From positions 62,001 through 126,000 of the forward strand of contig RHLJ01000005.1 in NCBI GenBank assembly GCA_003712055.1: a stretch of 64,000 nucleotides of DNA, read 5' to 3'. The stretch is from Balneola sp. Its GTDB lineage: Bacteria > Bacteroidota > Rhodothermia > Balneolales > Balneolaceae. Positions 45,619 to 55,973 of the stretch are shown here, piece by piece. A program made the position numbers and the translations under genes. The notes beneath the pieces were generated by a model. The model was not told where the DNA came from. It did not search any database and was given only the letters and a program-made list of their open reading frames with translations. Numbering within the stretch: the stretch's first letter is position 1; each line of letters starts with the position of its first letter.

Positions 45619-46293
45619 ATGGCTTCACAACGTACAGATGGTTTTAAGTGGCAGATGATGGAGTTGCCTGATGGCATTACTACTTCTAACGGGAATTGGT
45701 ATCACATCAATTCAGAACAAATTGAAGATTACGCACCTGGTTTATTGAAGAGGATACCTCTGGAGCGGCTAATAAAGGAAGCAGATGCATGGGTTAAAAG
45801 CTCAGATGGCTTATCGCTTTTTTTGTACTTCTTACTGGTATATGTAACTGTTAGTCCCCTCATCGCATGCCTTATTTCTTTAGCTTTTTTTATGCTTTGG
45901 TATTTTAATACCAGTGCGTTTCTAAATCTAGTTTCAAGTCCAATTGTCAAGCTTCTTACTACAGATGGTTTTGTATATGTGGCTTCTTCTATTTTATTAA
46001 TGGGCTTTGCTTTTAATACATCCATTGCTTCATGGGGCATCAACGTTGAGTTCGACGCACTTTGGTATGGATTAGGGTTATTCTTCCTTTTTAAGGTAGG
46101 TTTGATGCGCTTGTTGATTCGGTTTATTCAAAGTAAAGCTGGTAAAGCTGCTATCGAAATGCCGGATAGGATTTTGAATATGTTGATAATCCGCTATGGG
46201 ATGAGGCATGGAATATTGACTGGAAAAGTGAATGAAATGCAGGATAAATTGATTGAAATTGCCAACTATCATAAGACCAGGAAAAAGAAATGA
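45619..46293 (+). CDS. Membrane protein of unknown function
   Basis: A 224-aa protein. A soluble N-terminus of about 75 residues precedes about four membrane segments (72-95, 112-130, 145-165), then a basic C-terminus that ends KTRKKK. No family is recognised. It begins 30 nt after comF, and its stop overlaps the next start by 4 nt (ATGA), so it is translated with the lipoprotein at 46290. Confidence 0.7.
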   Translation: MASQRTDGFKWQMMELPDGITTSNGNWYHINSEQIEDYAPGLLKRIPLERLIKEADAWVKSSDGLSLFLYFLLVYVTVSPLIACLISLAFFMLWYFNTSAFLNLVSSPIVKLLTTDGFVYVASSILLMGFAFNTSIASWGINVEFDALWYGLGLFFLFKVGLMRLLIRFIQSKAGKAAIEMPDRILNMLIIRYGMRHGILTGKVNEMQDKLIEIANYHKTRKKK

Positions 46294-46865
46294 ATACCAG
46301 GCTAATTCTTGTAGTTGCTTTCTTGACGGTAGGTTGCGCTTCTTCTTCGCCTCTTATCGGATTTAAAGGAGATGTGAATGTTACAGCCGATAATGTCTCT
46401 CTTAAATCCAATAATCCGTTTTTTGGTAATCAGGCTATTGAAGTAATAAAGACAAATGAGATAGTAGATGATAGAGCAGATTACTTCCTGAACGTTATTT
46501 TGGATGCGTATTGGAATCAGCTGACAGGAATTGAACCAACAGAGAGCGAAACAGCAGGTCTAAGGTTTGATATTCGCACTATTACAGTAAAAAAGGGGAC
46601 CACTATTAATTTTGTTGATCCGGGTCCTATATACATTATGACTATGAAAGTAGATGTATATGAGGATGGAGTTTTTTCATTCGATGATAGATATCGCGTA
46701 AAAGTAAATATGGCTGAGGTAGTAAGTCCGAACAAGTTTTTTAACTGGTTAAGCAATGCAGAAAAGGAAAACACAGAAAACCAGATAGCTACTTTTAACA
46801 TGGGTTTAAGGTATTTGTACAGAAATATGCTTTTCGAACATTTTGATATATCGCTTCAGCTATGA
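46290..46865 (+). CDS. Lipoprotein of unknown function
   Basis: A 191-aa lipoprotein with lipobox VGCAS (Cys15). The mature domain is predicted alpha/beta, with ADYFLNVILDAYWNQLTGIE and a regular strand pattern to the end. No family is recognised. It overlaps both neighbours by 4 nt and so is in an operon with the membrane protein before it and the phosphatase after it. Confidence 0.75.
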   Translation: MNTRLILVVAFLTVGCASSSPLIGFKGDVNVTADNVSLKSNNPFFGNQAIEVIKTNEIVDDRADYFLNVILDAYWNQLTGIEPTESETAGLRFDIRTITVKKGTTINFVDPGPIYIMTMKVDVYEDGVFSFDDRYRVKVNMAEVVSPNKFFNWLSNAEKENTENQIATFNMGLRYLYRNMLFEHFDISLQL

Positions 46866-47485
46866 AACAAGTCTATTTTATCCGTCATGGAGAGACCGAC
46901 AACAATAAAAACCGATTGCTTCAGGGTAGGAAAATAAATGCCTCCATTAATGAAAAAGGGAGGGAGCAGGCGAAAGCTATAGCAGATGCTCTTGCTGATG
47001 TTCCTATTAAAAAGATTGTCACAAGTAGTCTTGTTCGGGCAATTGAAACAGCAGAACCCCTGATGATTTCTAAAAACCTGGATTCTGATCAATACGAAGA
47101 ATTGGATGAAATGAGTTTTGGTGATTGGGATGGCAGGCCTTTTTCTGAAGTTATTAGCCCTATAAAAGCGGTTCAGGAAGCATGGATTGCCGGTGAAACC
47201 AATACTCAGATTCCAGGTGGAGAATCACCTGAGGAAGTATTTGAAAGAGCTGGGAAAAAAGTGATTCATATTTTGAATACCGCAGAAGAGCAGTATTTGG
47301 CATTTATTGTTCACGGTCGTTTAATCAGGATACTGCTTTCCAAATTTCTTGGCTTCGGCCTTCAGAATATGCATCTGATAAAACATAGTAACGGAGCTAT
47401 CAATCACCTTACCTGGGATGGAGATAAATTCGAAGCAGTAAAGTTAAATAGTACGGAACACCTCCCTGAAGAAGAGATTGCATAA
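46862..47485 (+). CDS. Histidine phosphatase family protein
   Basis: A 207-aa phosphoglycerate-mutase-like phosphatase. The phosphohistidine motif is FIRHGETDNNKNRLLQG (about 6-22). The second catalytic His is in FIVHGRLIR (about 143-151), and the acid is in EMSFGDWDGRPF. It is likely a small-molecule phosphatase; candidates include an alpha-ribazole-type or nucleotide phosphatase, but no cobalamin genes are nearby. It overlaps the lipoprotein gene by 4 nt. Confidence 0.85.
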   Translation: MKQVYFIRHGETDNNKNRLLQGRKINASINEKGREQAKAIADALADVPIKKIVTSSLVRAIETAEPLMISKNLDSDQYEELDEMSFGDWDGRPFSEVISPIKAVQEAWIAGETNTQIPGGESPEEVFERAGKKVIHILNTAEEQYLAFIVHGRLIRILLSKFLGFGLQNMHLIKHSNGAINHLTWDGDKFEAVKLNSTEHLPEEEIA

Positions 47486-47553
47486 AGTGAGGATTCTGGC
47501 GAATTAAACTCTTATTTTTTGAGTTTGTTGGTGGAATAAATAAAAGGTTTTAA

Positions 47554-48243
47554 ATGAGCGAAAAAGTACGGTCGATGTTTGCAGATATAGCAGATGATTA
47601 TGACCGAGTAAATACAGTTCTCTCTTTTGGTGTACATCATCAATGGAGGAAAAAGACTATTCAAGCCAGTGGAGTAGAACTAGGTGATCATGTGTTGGAT
47701 TGTGCTACCGGAACTGGCGATTTAGCTATCGAATTTAAAAGGGCAGTAGGAAGAGAAGGCTATGTACTAGGCACTGATTTTTGTGCTCCTATGATCCAAT
47801 CAGCGCCTGGAAAGGCTAAGAAAAAAGGATTAGATGTAGACTTTGAAGTTGCTGATGCTATGGATCTACCATACAAAGACAACAGGTTTGATATAGCTAG
47901 TATTTCTTTTGGCATCCGAAATGTTGATGAGCCAGTTACAGCACTCAGGGAAATGGCACGAGTAGTAAAGTCTGGAGGTAGGGTTGTTGTACTGGAATTT
48001 GGTCAACCAGAGGGTTTATTGAAACATCCATATAATCTTTACAGTCAGCATATAATGCCTGCTGTAGGTGGACTTATAAGTGGAAATCGTGATGCTTATA
48101 CTTACCTGCCACGAACCAGTGCTATGTTTCCTGCAGGAGAGAAGTTTTTAAAGCTTATGGATGAGGCCGATTCTTTTTCCGAAACAAGAAAGGTGAAATT
48201 AACAGGCGGAATTGCATACATCTATGTGGGTATAGTGCAATAA
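47554..48243 (+). CDS. ubiE: Demethylmenaquinone methyltransferase (UbiE/MenG)
   Basis: A 229-aa SAM-dependent methyltransferase that makes the last step of menaquinone synthesis (or the C-methylation of ubiquinone). The N-terminus has VRSMFADIADDYDRVNTVLS. The SAM loop is LDCATGTGDLAIEF (about 49-62), and the family signature SFGIRNVDEPVTALREMARV lies at about 122-141. As other members of this group use menaquinone, the menG role is the more likely one. It lies in the comF-surE operon, 68 nt after the phosphatase. Confidence 0.94.
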   Translation: MSEKVRSMFADIADDYDRVNTVLSFGVHHQWRKKTIQASGVELGDHVLDCATGTGDLAIEFKRAVGREGYVLGTDFCAPMIQSAPGKAKKKGLDVDFEVADAMDLPYKDNRFDIASISFGIRNVDEPVTALREMARVVKSGGRVVVLEFGQPEGLLKHPYNLYSQHIMPAVGGLISGNRDAYTYLPRTSAMFPAGEKFLKLMDEADSFSETRKVKLTGGIAYIYVGIVQ

Positions 48244-48282
48244 TTGTATATTCACGCCGAAATTGTTTAAACAGCTATATAC

Positions 48283-48717
48283 ATGCAAATCGAAGACATA
48301 AAGAAAGTAATTCCGCACCGTTATCCGTTTTTACTTGTAGACAGAGTGCTAGAGATGGGAGATGACAAGATTAAAGCCATCAAAAATGTAACCGGTAATG
48401 AAGATTTTTTTAACGGGCATTTTCCGGGGCAGCCAATTATGCCGGGAGTATTACAGGTCGAGGCATTAGCACAAGCAGGAGCTATTATGCTAATGAAGAC
48501 TAAAGTAGAGGATCCCGATAATAACATCATGGTTTTTACCGGAATTAAGAACTGCAAGTTTAGACGTCAGGTAATCCCTGGAGATCAGTTAGTGCTCGAG
48601 GTTGAGTTGGGCGCTATGAGAAGGAATTTCGTTACTATGACAGGAAAAGCACTGGTTGATGGAGAAGTGACCTGTGAGCTGGAAGCATCGGCTGCAGTAG
48701 TACCCAAGGAAGGGTAA
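48283..48717 (+). CDS. fabZ: (3R)-hydroxymyristoyl/hydroxyacyl-ACP dehydratase FabZ
   Basis: A 144-aa hot-dog-fold dehydratase of full length. Catalytic His46 lies in [18 protein letters not shown], with Glu60. [13 protein letters not shown] (10-22) is the N-terminal signature. It removes water from 3-hydroxyacyl-ACP in fatty-acid elongation. Its stop overlaps the panB start by one base (TAATG). Confidence 0.96.
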   Translation: MQIEDIKKVIPHRYPFLLVDRVLEMGDDKIKAIKNVTGNEDFFNGHFPGQPIMPGVLQVEALAQAGAIMLMKTKVEDPDNNIMVFTGIKNCKFRRQVIPGDQLVLEVELGAMRRNFVTMTGKALVDGEVTCELEASAAVVPKEG

Positions 48718-49547
48718 TGAGCACCCAGACCGGAACAAATCGCCCTGCAAAAATAACCACGCAAACAGTGGTTGACATGAAAAAGAATGGAGAAAAAATC
48801 TCTATGCTTACCGCCTACGACTATACTATGGCTAAAATAGTAGATCAAGCGGGAATTGATGTTATTCTGGTAGGGGATTCTGCAAGTAATGTGATGGCAG
48901 GTTTTGAAACTACGGTGCCCATCACGCTAGATAATATGATTTATCATACTTCTTGTGTGGTTAGAGGTGTTGAAAGAGCACTTGTTATTGCTGATTTGCC
49001 ATTTATGAGCTATCAGATTACGGCTAAGGAAGCACTTATAAGTGCAGGGCGTATGATGAAAGAAGCGGGGGCTCACGCTGTAAAGATGGAAGGTGGTAAG
49101 GTCATCTTAAACACGGTTAAAAAAATAGTTGATGCTGGCATTCCAGTAATGGGGCATTTAGGTCTTACTCCACAAAGTATTTATAAATTTGGTACCTATA
49201 AGGTGCGTGCTCAGGAAGAGCAAGAAGCCAGTTTACTAATTGAAGAAGCTAAACTGCTTGAAGAAGCAGGTTGTTTTTCAATTGTACTCGAAAAAATACC
49301 TGCTCAACTTGCAAAAAAGGTTTCAGAGGAGCTTTCAATTCCTACTATTGGAATAGGAGCAGGAGTACATTGTGATGGTCAGGTTCTTGTAATTCATGAT
49401 ATGCTCGGGATGAATAAAGGATTTAATCCACGGTTTTTGAGAAGGTACGCGGATGTTCATAGTGTAATGACTGATGCGGTTCAAAACTATATGAAGGATG
49501 TAAAAGGTGAAGATTTTCCTAATAAAGAGGAGCAATACGGAGGATGA
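48717..49547 (+). CDS. panB: 3-methyl-2-oxobutanoate hydroxymethyltransferase
   Basis: A 276-aa TIM-barrel enzyme, the first committed step to pantothenate: it transfers hydroxymethyl from methylene-THF to ketoisovalerate. Signatures are [29 protein letters not shown] (metal Asp, about 50-64), [13 protein letters not shown], and GHLGLTPQS (about 141-149). The catalytic Glu lies in [12 protein letters not shown]. It overlaps surE by 4 nt. Confidence 0.96.
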   Translation: MSTQTGTNRPAKITTQTVVDMKKNGEKISMLTAYDYTMAKIVDQAGIDVILVGDSASNVMAGFETTVPITLDNMIYHTSCVVRGVERALVIADLPFMSYQITAKEALISAGRMMKEAGAHAVKMEGGKVILNTVKKIVDAGIPVMGHLGLTPQSIYKFGTYKVRAQEEQEASLLIEEAKLLEEAGCFSIVLEKIPAQLAKKVSEELSIPTIGIGAGVHCDGQVLVIHDMLGMNKGFNPRFLRRYADVHSVMTDAVQNYMKDVKGEDFPNKEEQYGG

Positions 49548-50308
49548 ATAAAAACAAGAAACCACTCATTCTTGTTAGCAACGATGATGGGATTTACTCA
49601 AAGGGAATAAAAGCACTAGCCGAGGTAGCTTCAGAATTTGGCGATGTGATTATAGTTGCTCCTGATAGGCAACAGAGTGCTGTTGGTCACGCGATTACAA
49701 TTGAATTGCCACTAAGAGCACAAGAGATTGAAGTGGCTAGCAAGTTTAAGGGACAGGCCATCAATGGAACTCCTGCTGATTGTGTAAAATTAGCACATGA
49801 CCAGCTATTAGATATTAAGCCCGATTTAGTGTTGAGTGGGATTAATCACGGTAGTAATGCAGGAATCAATATCCTCTATTCCGGTACAGTAAGTGCCGCA
49901 ACAGAAGGTACTGTTTTAGGTTACCCTTCAATCGCGGTTAGCTGTATAAATTATGACGGTGATGCAGACTTAAGCGGAAGCAAGGAAGCTGCACGAAGAG
50001 TCACTCGTTTTGTACTTGATAACGGACTACCTAAAGGAGTTACTTTAAATGTAAATGCGCCTTCAGGTGAATTTAAAGGAATTAAATGGGCCCGAATGGC
50101 TGATAGTAGATACGTTGAAGAGTATGAAGCTCGTCAAGACCCTTCAAATCGTCCATATTACTGGCTTACCGGTAGATTTGAACTACTTGATGATGGAAGT
50201 GACGCCGATATTCACGTGTTAAATGAAGGATATGCTTCTGTTACTCCCATTCAATATGACTTGACCGACTACTCTCTTCTTGATAAAGCAAAAGAGGATC
50301 TTTTATAG
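49544..50308 (+). CDS. surE: 5'/3'-nucleotidase SurE
   Basis: A 254-aa survival-protein-E nucleotidase. Metal ligands are in [13 protein letters not shown] (Asp14-Asp15), Ser in [11 protein letters not shown], and Asn in [20 protein letters not shown] (about 76-85) is a family signature. It frees nucleosides from nucleotides and helps in stress survival. It is the last gene of the operon; the endonuclease gene is convergent with only 2 nt between stops. Confidence 0.95.
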   Translation: MNKNKKPLILVSNDDGIYSKGIKALAEVASEFGDVIIVAPDRQQSAVGHAITIELPLRAQEIEVASKFKGQAINGTPADCVKLAHDQLLDIKPDLVLSGINHGSNAGINILYSGTVSAATEGTVLGYPSIAVSCINYDGDADLSGSKEAARRVTRFVLDNGLPKGVTLNVNAPSGEFKGIKWARMADSRYVEEYEARQDPSNRPYYWLTGRFELLDDGSDADIHVLNEGYASVTPIQYDLTDYSLLDKAKEDLL

Positions 50309-50310
50309 AC

Positions 50311-53061
50311 CTACTTCGCAAGTAACATCTTTCGGGTAATACTGCCAAAAGAAGAAGTTACAGTATAGAAATAGACCCCAGTAGCTAACCCATCTCCGTT
50401 AAAGGAAACTGAATGTGTTCCTGACGAATAAAAATCTCTGGTCAGGGTTTGAACAAGACTTCCTCTAATATCGAATATAGTAATGGATATCTCACTTGCT
50501 TTTGGTATATTGAACCTTATTAAAGTACTGGGGTTGAAGGGATTCGGATAATTCTGAGGAACATCAAACTTTTTTGGATGATCTTCCTCAGTTCCGTTTC
50601 CCACAGATACTTTTTGGGTAATGATCAATTCATAGTTAGAAGTAGTGAGTTCATTTCCAATAATTTTTCCGGGAGAAAAGCCCTCTCTATTAGCTTTGGA
50701 TACTATAGTAGGTTCGAAATTAAACGGTATGGATTGATATTTTTCCAGATCAATTAGTGTTCCATTTTTATGATCAACTAACTCAAAAGTAAATGAATGG
50801 GTCAGTTCTTCATCTATATCCCATTCTAGTTCCAAGAGTTCGTCTACATTTTTTGATTCAATAAAGAAGTCTACATGATAAGCAGACTGCATGTCGAAAG
50901 GGATGGATTCGGCAGACTTTATTATATCTCCCGATTGACAACCTAAAATAGCATAGGTTTCGGTAGCAGGGCTGAGTTTTGAAGCGTCGAGCAAGTCCCA
51001 TCCAAAAACAGCATCTGAGGAGAAAGTGATCTTGCAACCCTTGTCGAATGATGAACTTGAACGGAGGTTAAACTTAGCATCAAATGTTTGATGGGGATCT
51101 TTGGAAAACGAATGTATGGTAGCTGATGAATTCACCTTGCCACTAGTTGGAAAGGTAATTGAGGTTGCAGGAGTTGTAGTTCCTGATTCTACCCAGAATC
51201 CTTGCCATGGACTTATAATGGTTGAACTTGCTGTTTCTGGTGAATAAAGTCCGCCTTCAAGGAAGTGAATATTTGTTTGAAGAGGATTATCCGGTGTAAT
51301 GGAGTTTGCATCATAATTGCTTTGAAAAGGATTACCCACTAAGGTAAAATAGGATCCTGATTCAGCGGTACTTGTATTCAAGTTTACCGATACATCTGAT
51401 GAGGGTTCATCTCCTGAAACGTCAAACTTAATAGGTAAAGAAGAGCTACCTAGCGTATCGTTGTCAAAGAAATATAGTACTAAGCCTTCTCCATTTGTAA
51501 GGGTTGTACTCGTTGAGGCTGGGGTTTCAAAAGAACCTGAGCTATTATAGGTAAAGACATTAGCCTCCGCACTGTCATCAACACCCTGAATTGCTGTATC
51601 ATCTGAAATTTCAGAAAGGGTGGCGTTATCCATAGGGATCGAGAGTAATCGCCACCCTATAGATCCTGAAATTATCGTTTCGGGCATAACCGTAGCTTCA
51701 ATACCTCTATTATAGCCGGGAGTAGCTACAAGCCTTGCATTAGCATTGCTTGAACTAATATCAAAGACTACCCAATAGCCAGAAGAAACAGTATCCCCAT
51801 CATTGGAGATTGAAGTTTGCCCAAATGAACCGTCATTCGGTAAAGCTGATTCGATTCTGTAAGCTACCTGGTTTGTCGCAAAGCTTGAACTATTTCCAAT
51901 ATTATCTCTAGCAAATGAGTCAATGGTATCAGGAGTGGAGGTAGCATTTTTCACCAATACATATTTATCGTTCCCATTATGGTTTATTGATGAAGTATTG
52001 ATATCAACGAAGCCTTCTCCAAATACTGTTTGAACTCCATTCGTACTATTATCATCGCCAACTACCAAAAAGCTTTTAGGAGACATTTCTCCGGTAAGGG
52101 AGATTGTAGAAGATGGGCTTGTATTTGCATTAGTATATCTAAGTAAGGCCCAATCACTGGTAGATAGATTTATAGTTGAATCGGAATTATTGAATAGCTC
52201 CAGATACTTTACGGTTCCTCCATTAGCTTCATACACTTCCGAAATGTATATATCATTTGAGGAAGAAGAACTTTCGGCATTGAAGTAGGCTCTTCTAACC
52301 AATGTGGTATCGTGAATAAAAGGATTTCGATTTCCCTGTATTTCTTCTATATGTAAACTGCGTGCTACCTCGGCTGCATTTACAGGGTCATCCTGATGCC
52401 ACTGATACAGAGTCTGCTTCATCCCTTCGAAAAAGGCTTCATTATCGAAATCATCATTTATGATATCCGAGTTTGTTTGATATATCGTCCAGAAATAAAA
52501 CATCGCTCGTGCTACGTTTCCTTTATGGTCCTCTCTTGGTTCGAAGGTGTCATTATAGTATTCACTATACTCATCAATATTGGAAGAGGGGATGGAGGAT
52601 ACGCTGGCTCCATTTTCCCAGAACCACCAGGATGTTGTTAGATTATCATCAATCTCAGCAAAAGGGTGATTGCTCCTTGACTGATTAGGTGAACTCCATG
52701 TTGGGTAAAGATGATGGATATCTCCTCGCATAGGTTCATTATTATCATAAAAACTTTGAGGCCAGCTATGCTCAGTATTAAAACTAAGAGATCCGTTACT
52801 TGGGGTTCGTGTACCATCGGCTTCGGCCCTTAAGCCTGAATACACACATGTAAGACTATCTGTAGCATCTACATCTATGGATGTATACATAGAATCTCTC
52901 GCTTCATCATAGTCTTTAGGAGAGGATGCGGTATAATTTGTCCGAAGAAAAACGGTTAACAATGAATCGTTCAGAGTAGGTGCAATAGAGTCAGTTTGAG
53001 CCCAAGCAACTTCACCTCCAAGAAATAACATTAGGAGTACAACTACCCTTCTGATAAACAT
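50311..53061 (-). CDS. Secreted endonuclease I with lamin-tail and T9SS-type sorting domains
   Basis: A 916-aa secreted nuclease. It has a signal peptide (about 1-21) and an endonuclease I (EndA/NucM-like) domain at about 30-260, with FNTEHSWPQS and RGDIHHLYPTWSSPNQSRSN carrying the metal and catalytic His. A lamin-tail-like beta domain follows (about 275-400, ISEVYEANGGTVKYLELFNN). A long region of unknown fold leads to a T9SS-type sorting tail (NYPNPFNPSTLIRF, then KMLLAK; about 835-916). It probably degrades extracellular DNA at the surface, for phosphate or nutrient supply. Confidence 0.88.
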   Translation of the reverse strand: MFIRRVVVLLMLFLGGEVAWAQTDSIAPTLNDSLLTVFLRTNYTASSPKDYDEARDSMYTSIDVDATDSLTCVYSGLRAEADGTRTPSNGSLSFNTEHSWPQSFYDNNEPMRGDIHHLYPTWSSPNQSRSNHPFAEIDDNLTTSWWFWENGASVSSIPSSNIDEYSEYYNDTFEPREDHKGNVARAMFYFWTIYQTNSDIINDDFDNEAFFEGMKQTLYQWHQDDPVNAAEVARSLHIEEIQGNRNPFIHDTTLVRRAYFNAESSSSSNDIYISEVYEANGGTVKYLELFNNSDSTINLSTSDWALLRYTNANTSPSSTISLTGEMSPKSFLVVGDDNSTNGVQTVFGEGFVDINTSSINHNGNDKYVLVKNATSTPDTIDSFARDNIGNSSSFATNQVAYRIESALPNDGSFGQTSISNDGDTVSSGYWVVFDISSSNANARLVATPGYNRGIEATVMPETIISGSIGWRLLSIPMDNATLSEISDDTAIQGVDDSAEANVFTYNSSGSFETPASTSTTLTNGEGLVLYFFDNDTLGSSSLPIKFDVSGDEPSSDVSVNLNTSTAESGSYFTLVGNPFQSNYDANSITPDNPLQTNIHFLEGGLYSPETASSTIISPWQGFWVESGTTTPATSITFPTSGKVNSSATIHSFSKDPHQTFDAKFNLRSSSSFDKGCKITFSSDAVFGWDLLDASKLSPATETYAILGCQSGDIIKSAESIPFDMQSAYHVDFFIESKNVDELLELEWDIDEELTHSFTFELVDHKNGTLIDLEKYQSIPFNFEPTIVSKANREGFSPGKIIGNELTTSNYELIITQKVSVGNGTEEDHPKKFDVPQNYPNPFNPSTLIRFNIPKASEISITIFDIRGSLVQTLTRDFYSSGTHSVSFNGDGLATGVYFYTVTSSFGSITRKMLLAK

Positions 53062-53147
53062 AATTCTATTTAAATAACACCCTTTAATTCACCGCAAAAT
53101 TACAGCTAATTAGTGGTTTATCAATTTTATTTTTAAGAATTGGTATT

Positions 53148-53182
53148 AAAAAAAAGGATGATCTTCATTAGGAAGACCACCC
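53148..53182 (-). terminator. Intrinsic terminator of the HzsA-like gene
   Basis: Read on the minus strand, GGGTGGTCTTC, a 5-nt loop, GAAGATCATCC and a run of eight T's form a terminator with two weak pairs in the stem. It lies about 70 nt after the stop codon at 53253. Confidence 0.75.
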
Positions 53183-53252
53183 TGATATTTGCCGGGTAGC
53201 AAGTGTCAATACCGCACAGATGAATCTATCATCAGCACTATCACATTTACTA

Positions 53253-55811
53253 TTATTTAGCTAGTAACATTTGTTTTGTCTGAGTACCAAATGCTGATTT
53301 AATAGTATAGAAGTAACTTCCACTCGCCAATCCTTCGCTTTTGAAAGTAAGTGAGTGTGAACCTGCAGAGTATCTCTGCTGAGTTAAAGTTTGGACAAGA
53401 CTGCCCTTAGAATCATAAACGTTAACAGTCACTTCACTTGCTGCAGGCAGATCAAAACTTATTTGAGTACTTGGATTAAATGGATTAGGATAGTTTTGAT
53501 GAACGGCAAAACTTCCTGGAACTTCTTCATTTTCTGTTTTGGTGGTTGTTCCTCCCAGGTCTTTCCAGTGTTGAAGAAGATCTACTAATGCCTGAGGTTT
53601 GTTATTTGGAGCCAGGTTACCAGCATGACTTGTATTATTTATTCCATGACAACCTTCACAAGTTCTTATTTCGCCAGGAGCAAAGGTAACCCATTGTCGT
53701 TCTCGGACAATACCCTCGCCCTCGGGGGAAACGGTTTGCCAGGTAATGGCTCTGGTAGCAGGCACGAATGCTGCGATGGAACCGTCTTCCCGAATTGGGA
53801 TTAAAGCATCACCAGCTTCTTCATCAACCATATTATAATCTTCCATATTGGGATGATGATCAGTATCGCGAAGGGGATGGGCTAACACTCTTCTTCCAAT
53901 ATGATGCTTTAATCCATAGGATCTAATTAGTTCCGCTCCAAAAATCTGCAGGTGAGAGATGTTATATACTTTGCCATCTTTAGGAATGGTTGATGTTCCT
54001 CCAGGAACCTGTAGGTTAAAAGGTTGCTGGCTTTCACCTGCATCCCTTTCAGTGGCATTTCGGACTACAATCATAGCCAGATTCTTTTCAATCATCCATT
54101 CGCGAAGTTCCTCAGCATCAACACCTTCTTCTTCAATTATTTCTTTTTCGATATCTGCTATTTCGTACTTCGGTCGAGCTGCGGGCCGAGCTCTTGATAC
54201 AATTTCCACTATATCTACTTCATGCAATTTAACAGTATCTCTTAAAGGCTCAACGAAATCGCCATACCATACGATTTCCTTAGTAAACCCTTCACCTGTA
54301 ATTGGTTTTGCCGCATAGTGTTCGGTCCCTGATTCACTTTCTTCATAAGGAATCATCTTTTTAATCTGAAAGTGATATTTGTTTTCAAGGTTATATAATC
54401 CGGTTTGATCAGTATGGGAAACAAGCATAGTACCATCAGTACTCATAACCGGGTTCCTGAAATGACCCTTATCGTTTTCTTCACCACTATCTATGAGCGG
54501 GCTTGTCCAATCGATGATCTCCATATCCTGTGGATTCTTACCAATAGGTAGTGCAAATTCGAATATTCTACCTGAAGCAAAACGGCTAAACTCACGTGCC
54601 CAGGTTCCATAAAAAATTCCTTCCATTCCCGAACAAGGATCTTCTTTGATTTGAAAAATACCAGCATCAGAACCTACCGTAAGGCGATATTTATTAGCAG
54701 ATAAATCACCAAGGTTATAAATAAGGTTTGGGTCGTCTAGTTTTGAAGGGTGCTGAAAAACGCCACCAAACTCATGACGCCCAACGTGGTTCATGGTCTG
54801 GTGCCTTTCTCCGTTTTCTGTAATTTCCCATACAAGAAATTCATTGAAATCGTGAAGAGGCTCATTGGGGTCATGAGTAGGGTCATTTTCTGCTCTTGCT
54901 TCAGGATAAACTTCGTAAGGTACTCCTTCTTCATCTGCATAGGGTTTACCATATATCATTGCCGGGTCGTCGATAACATCAGCTCCTTCGCTTTCAGTTT
55001 CGTATTGCACTGGCTCATAATTCACTAAACCCGCTCGATGTGCATCCGCTTGCTGATCACGTTTTAAGTGCTCCCATCTAGTAGATATTACCCGTCCATC
55101 ACTTGCCAGAAAGAGGTCGAAATCTCCGCTAGGAGAATGGGTAAGGTGAACAACATCGCCGGAGGAAGGATTTAGCTTCCAAATACCTGAATTGATAGGT
55201 GTGGATTCATATTCATCGAGTTGGGGATAGGTATGATCCATTCCAAATAGGGGAGCGTCAGAGGTGTAAATGATCTGATCATCCGTTCCGTAAATAGGGG
55301 AGATATTATTGTAATCAGGTTGGAACGGAACTTTTACTATATCTGCAGTATCGCCTTCCAGAACAGCATCAAGATTTGTGATTTCATAAATCTGCCAACG
55401 ATTATTTCTATGGGATTGATCATAAGGTTTAGTAGGGCCACCAATGAGCATTGAGAAAAGTGCTCGTGTACCATCCCAGTGAATGGCAGGCTGGCGAACA
55501 GCTATACCTTCTTCTGTTTGGATTTCACCTGAAGGCAGACCGAACCCAGCTTCCTCGGTAAGTAATCTTACGTTACCATAGATATCCATTAAGGCGAGAT
55601 CTCCGCCACGGGGTGAAGCTTGCATAGTGGCTAAGTGATTACCGAAAGTCTCTAGCTGATGTGCATATGACCCGTTTGATAATACTGGTGGGCCAACCAA
55701 AGCAAATAGGAGTGGATTCTCTAAGATTTGTTCTTCCTGAGCTAATACAAGATTAGCATGACTTAAGATGACACAGACCCCAACTAAGGCTAATAGCTTT
55801 TTTGCTGACAT
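53253..55811 (-). CDS. Secreted HzsA-like mono-heme protein with T9SS-type sorting domain
   Basis: An 852-aa exported protein with a signal peptide (about 1-24). The first 450 residues read as WD40-like propeller strands (GDLALMDIYGNVRLL, then HPSKLDDPNLIYNLGDL). The later part matches the hydrazine-synthase-alpha-like group: ITWQTVSPEGEGIVRERQW, then FAPGEIRTCEGCHGINN with the c-type heme motif CEGCH (718-722). The last 80 residues are a sorting domain (NYPNPFNPSTQISF...KQMLLAK). Proteins of this group occur in many non-anammox bacteria, and their reaction is unknown. No other anammox gene is near. A possible ECF-like promoter lies at 55855-55883. Confidence 0.75.
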   Translation of the reverse strand: MSAKKLLALVGVCVILSHANLVLAQEEQILENPLLFALVGPPVLSNGSYAHQLETFGNHLATMQASPRGGDLALMDIYGNVRLLTEEAGFGLPSGEIQTEEGIAVRQPAIHWDGTRALFSMLIGGPTKPYDQSHRNNRWQIYEITNLDAVLEGDTADIVKVPFQPDYNNISPIYGTDDQIIYTSDAPLFGMDHTYPQLDEYESTPINSGIWKLNPSSGDVVHLTHSPSGDFDLFLASDGRVISTRWEHLKRDQQADAHRAGLVNYEPVQYETESEGADVIDDPAMIYGKPYADEEGVPYEVYPEARAENDPTHDPNEPLHDFNEFLVWEITENGERHQTMNHVGRHEFGGVFQHPSKLDDPNLIYNLGDLSANKYRLTVGSDAGIFQIKEDPCSGMEGIFYGTWAREFSRFASGRIFEFALPIGKNPQDMEIIDWTSPLIDSGEENDKGHFRNPVMSTDGTMLVSHTDQTGLYNLENKYHFQIKKMIPYEESESGTEHYAAKPITGEGFTKEIVWYGDFVEPLRDTVKLHEVDIVEIVSRARPAARPKYEIADIEKEIIEEEGVDAEELREWMIEKNLAMIVVRNATERDAGESQQPFNLQVPGGTSTIPKDGKVYNISHLQIFGAELIRSYGLKHHIGRRVLAHPLRDTDHHPNMEDYNMVDEEAGDALIPIREDGSIAAFVPATRAITWQTVSPEGEGIVRERQWVTFAPGEIRTCEGCHGINNTSHAGNLAPNNKPQALVDLLQHWKDLGGTTTKTENEEVPGSFAVHQNYPNPFNPSTQISFDLPAASEVTVNVYDSKGSLVQTLTQQRYSAGSHSLTFKSEGLASGSYFYTIKSAFGTQTKQMLLAK

Positions 55812-55854
55812 AATTCTAATTCTCTACATGATTTAATTAGTATTTAATTACTAA

Positions 55855-55883
55855 AAAGTAATTTACATGCAGATTTGTTACGG
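55855..55883 (-). promoter_or_regulatory. Possible ECF-type promoter of the HzsA-like gene
   Basis: On the minus strand, CCGTAACAA, 14 nt, TACTTT, 44 bp before the start. The upstream half agrees with the sites in the CHAT locus; the -10-like word agrees only at its last TT. GTAACAA alone is expected several times per window by chance. Confidence 0.3.
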
Positions 55884-55973
55884 AGAGGTTTACCGTTTGT
55901 CTATGACTTTTGGGGCATGTTTACTCATTGTACACCTGAAATAAACCTAAAAGAGAACGCTGAATACCAAACA

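Noticed and set aside
50311-53061. Endonuclease I gene as part of a DNA-uptake locus with comF
   Set aside because: It is convergent with the comF operon, and the sorting tail points to surface or extracellular nuclease use; no competence pilus genes are present.
53253-55811. Evidence for anammox metabolism
   Set aside because: Only an HzsA-like protein is present, with no HzsB/C, HDH or anammoxosome genes; the match is to a broad family.
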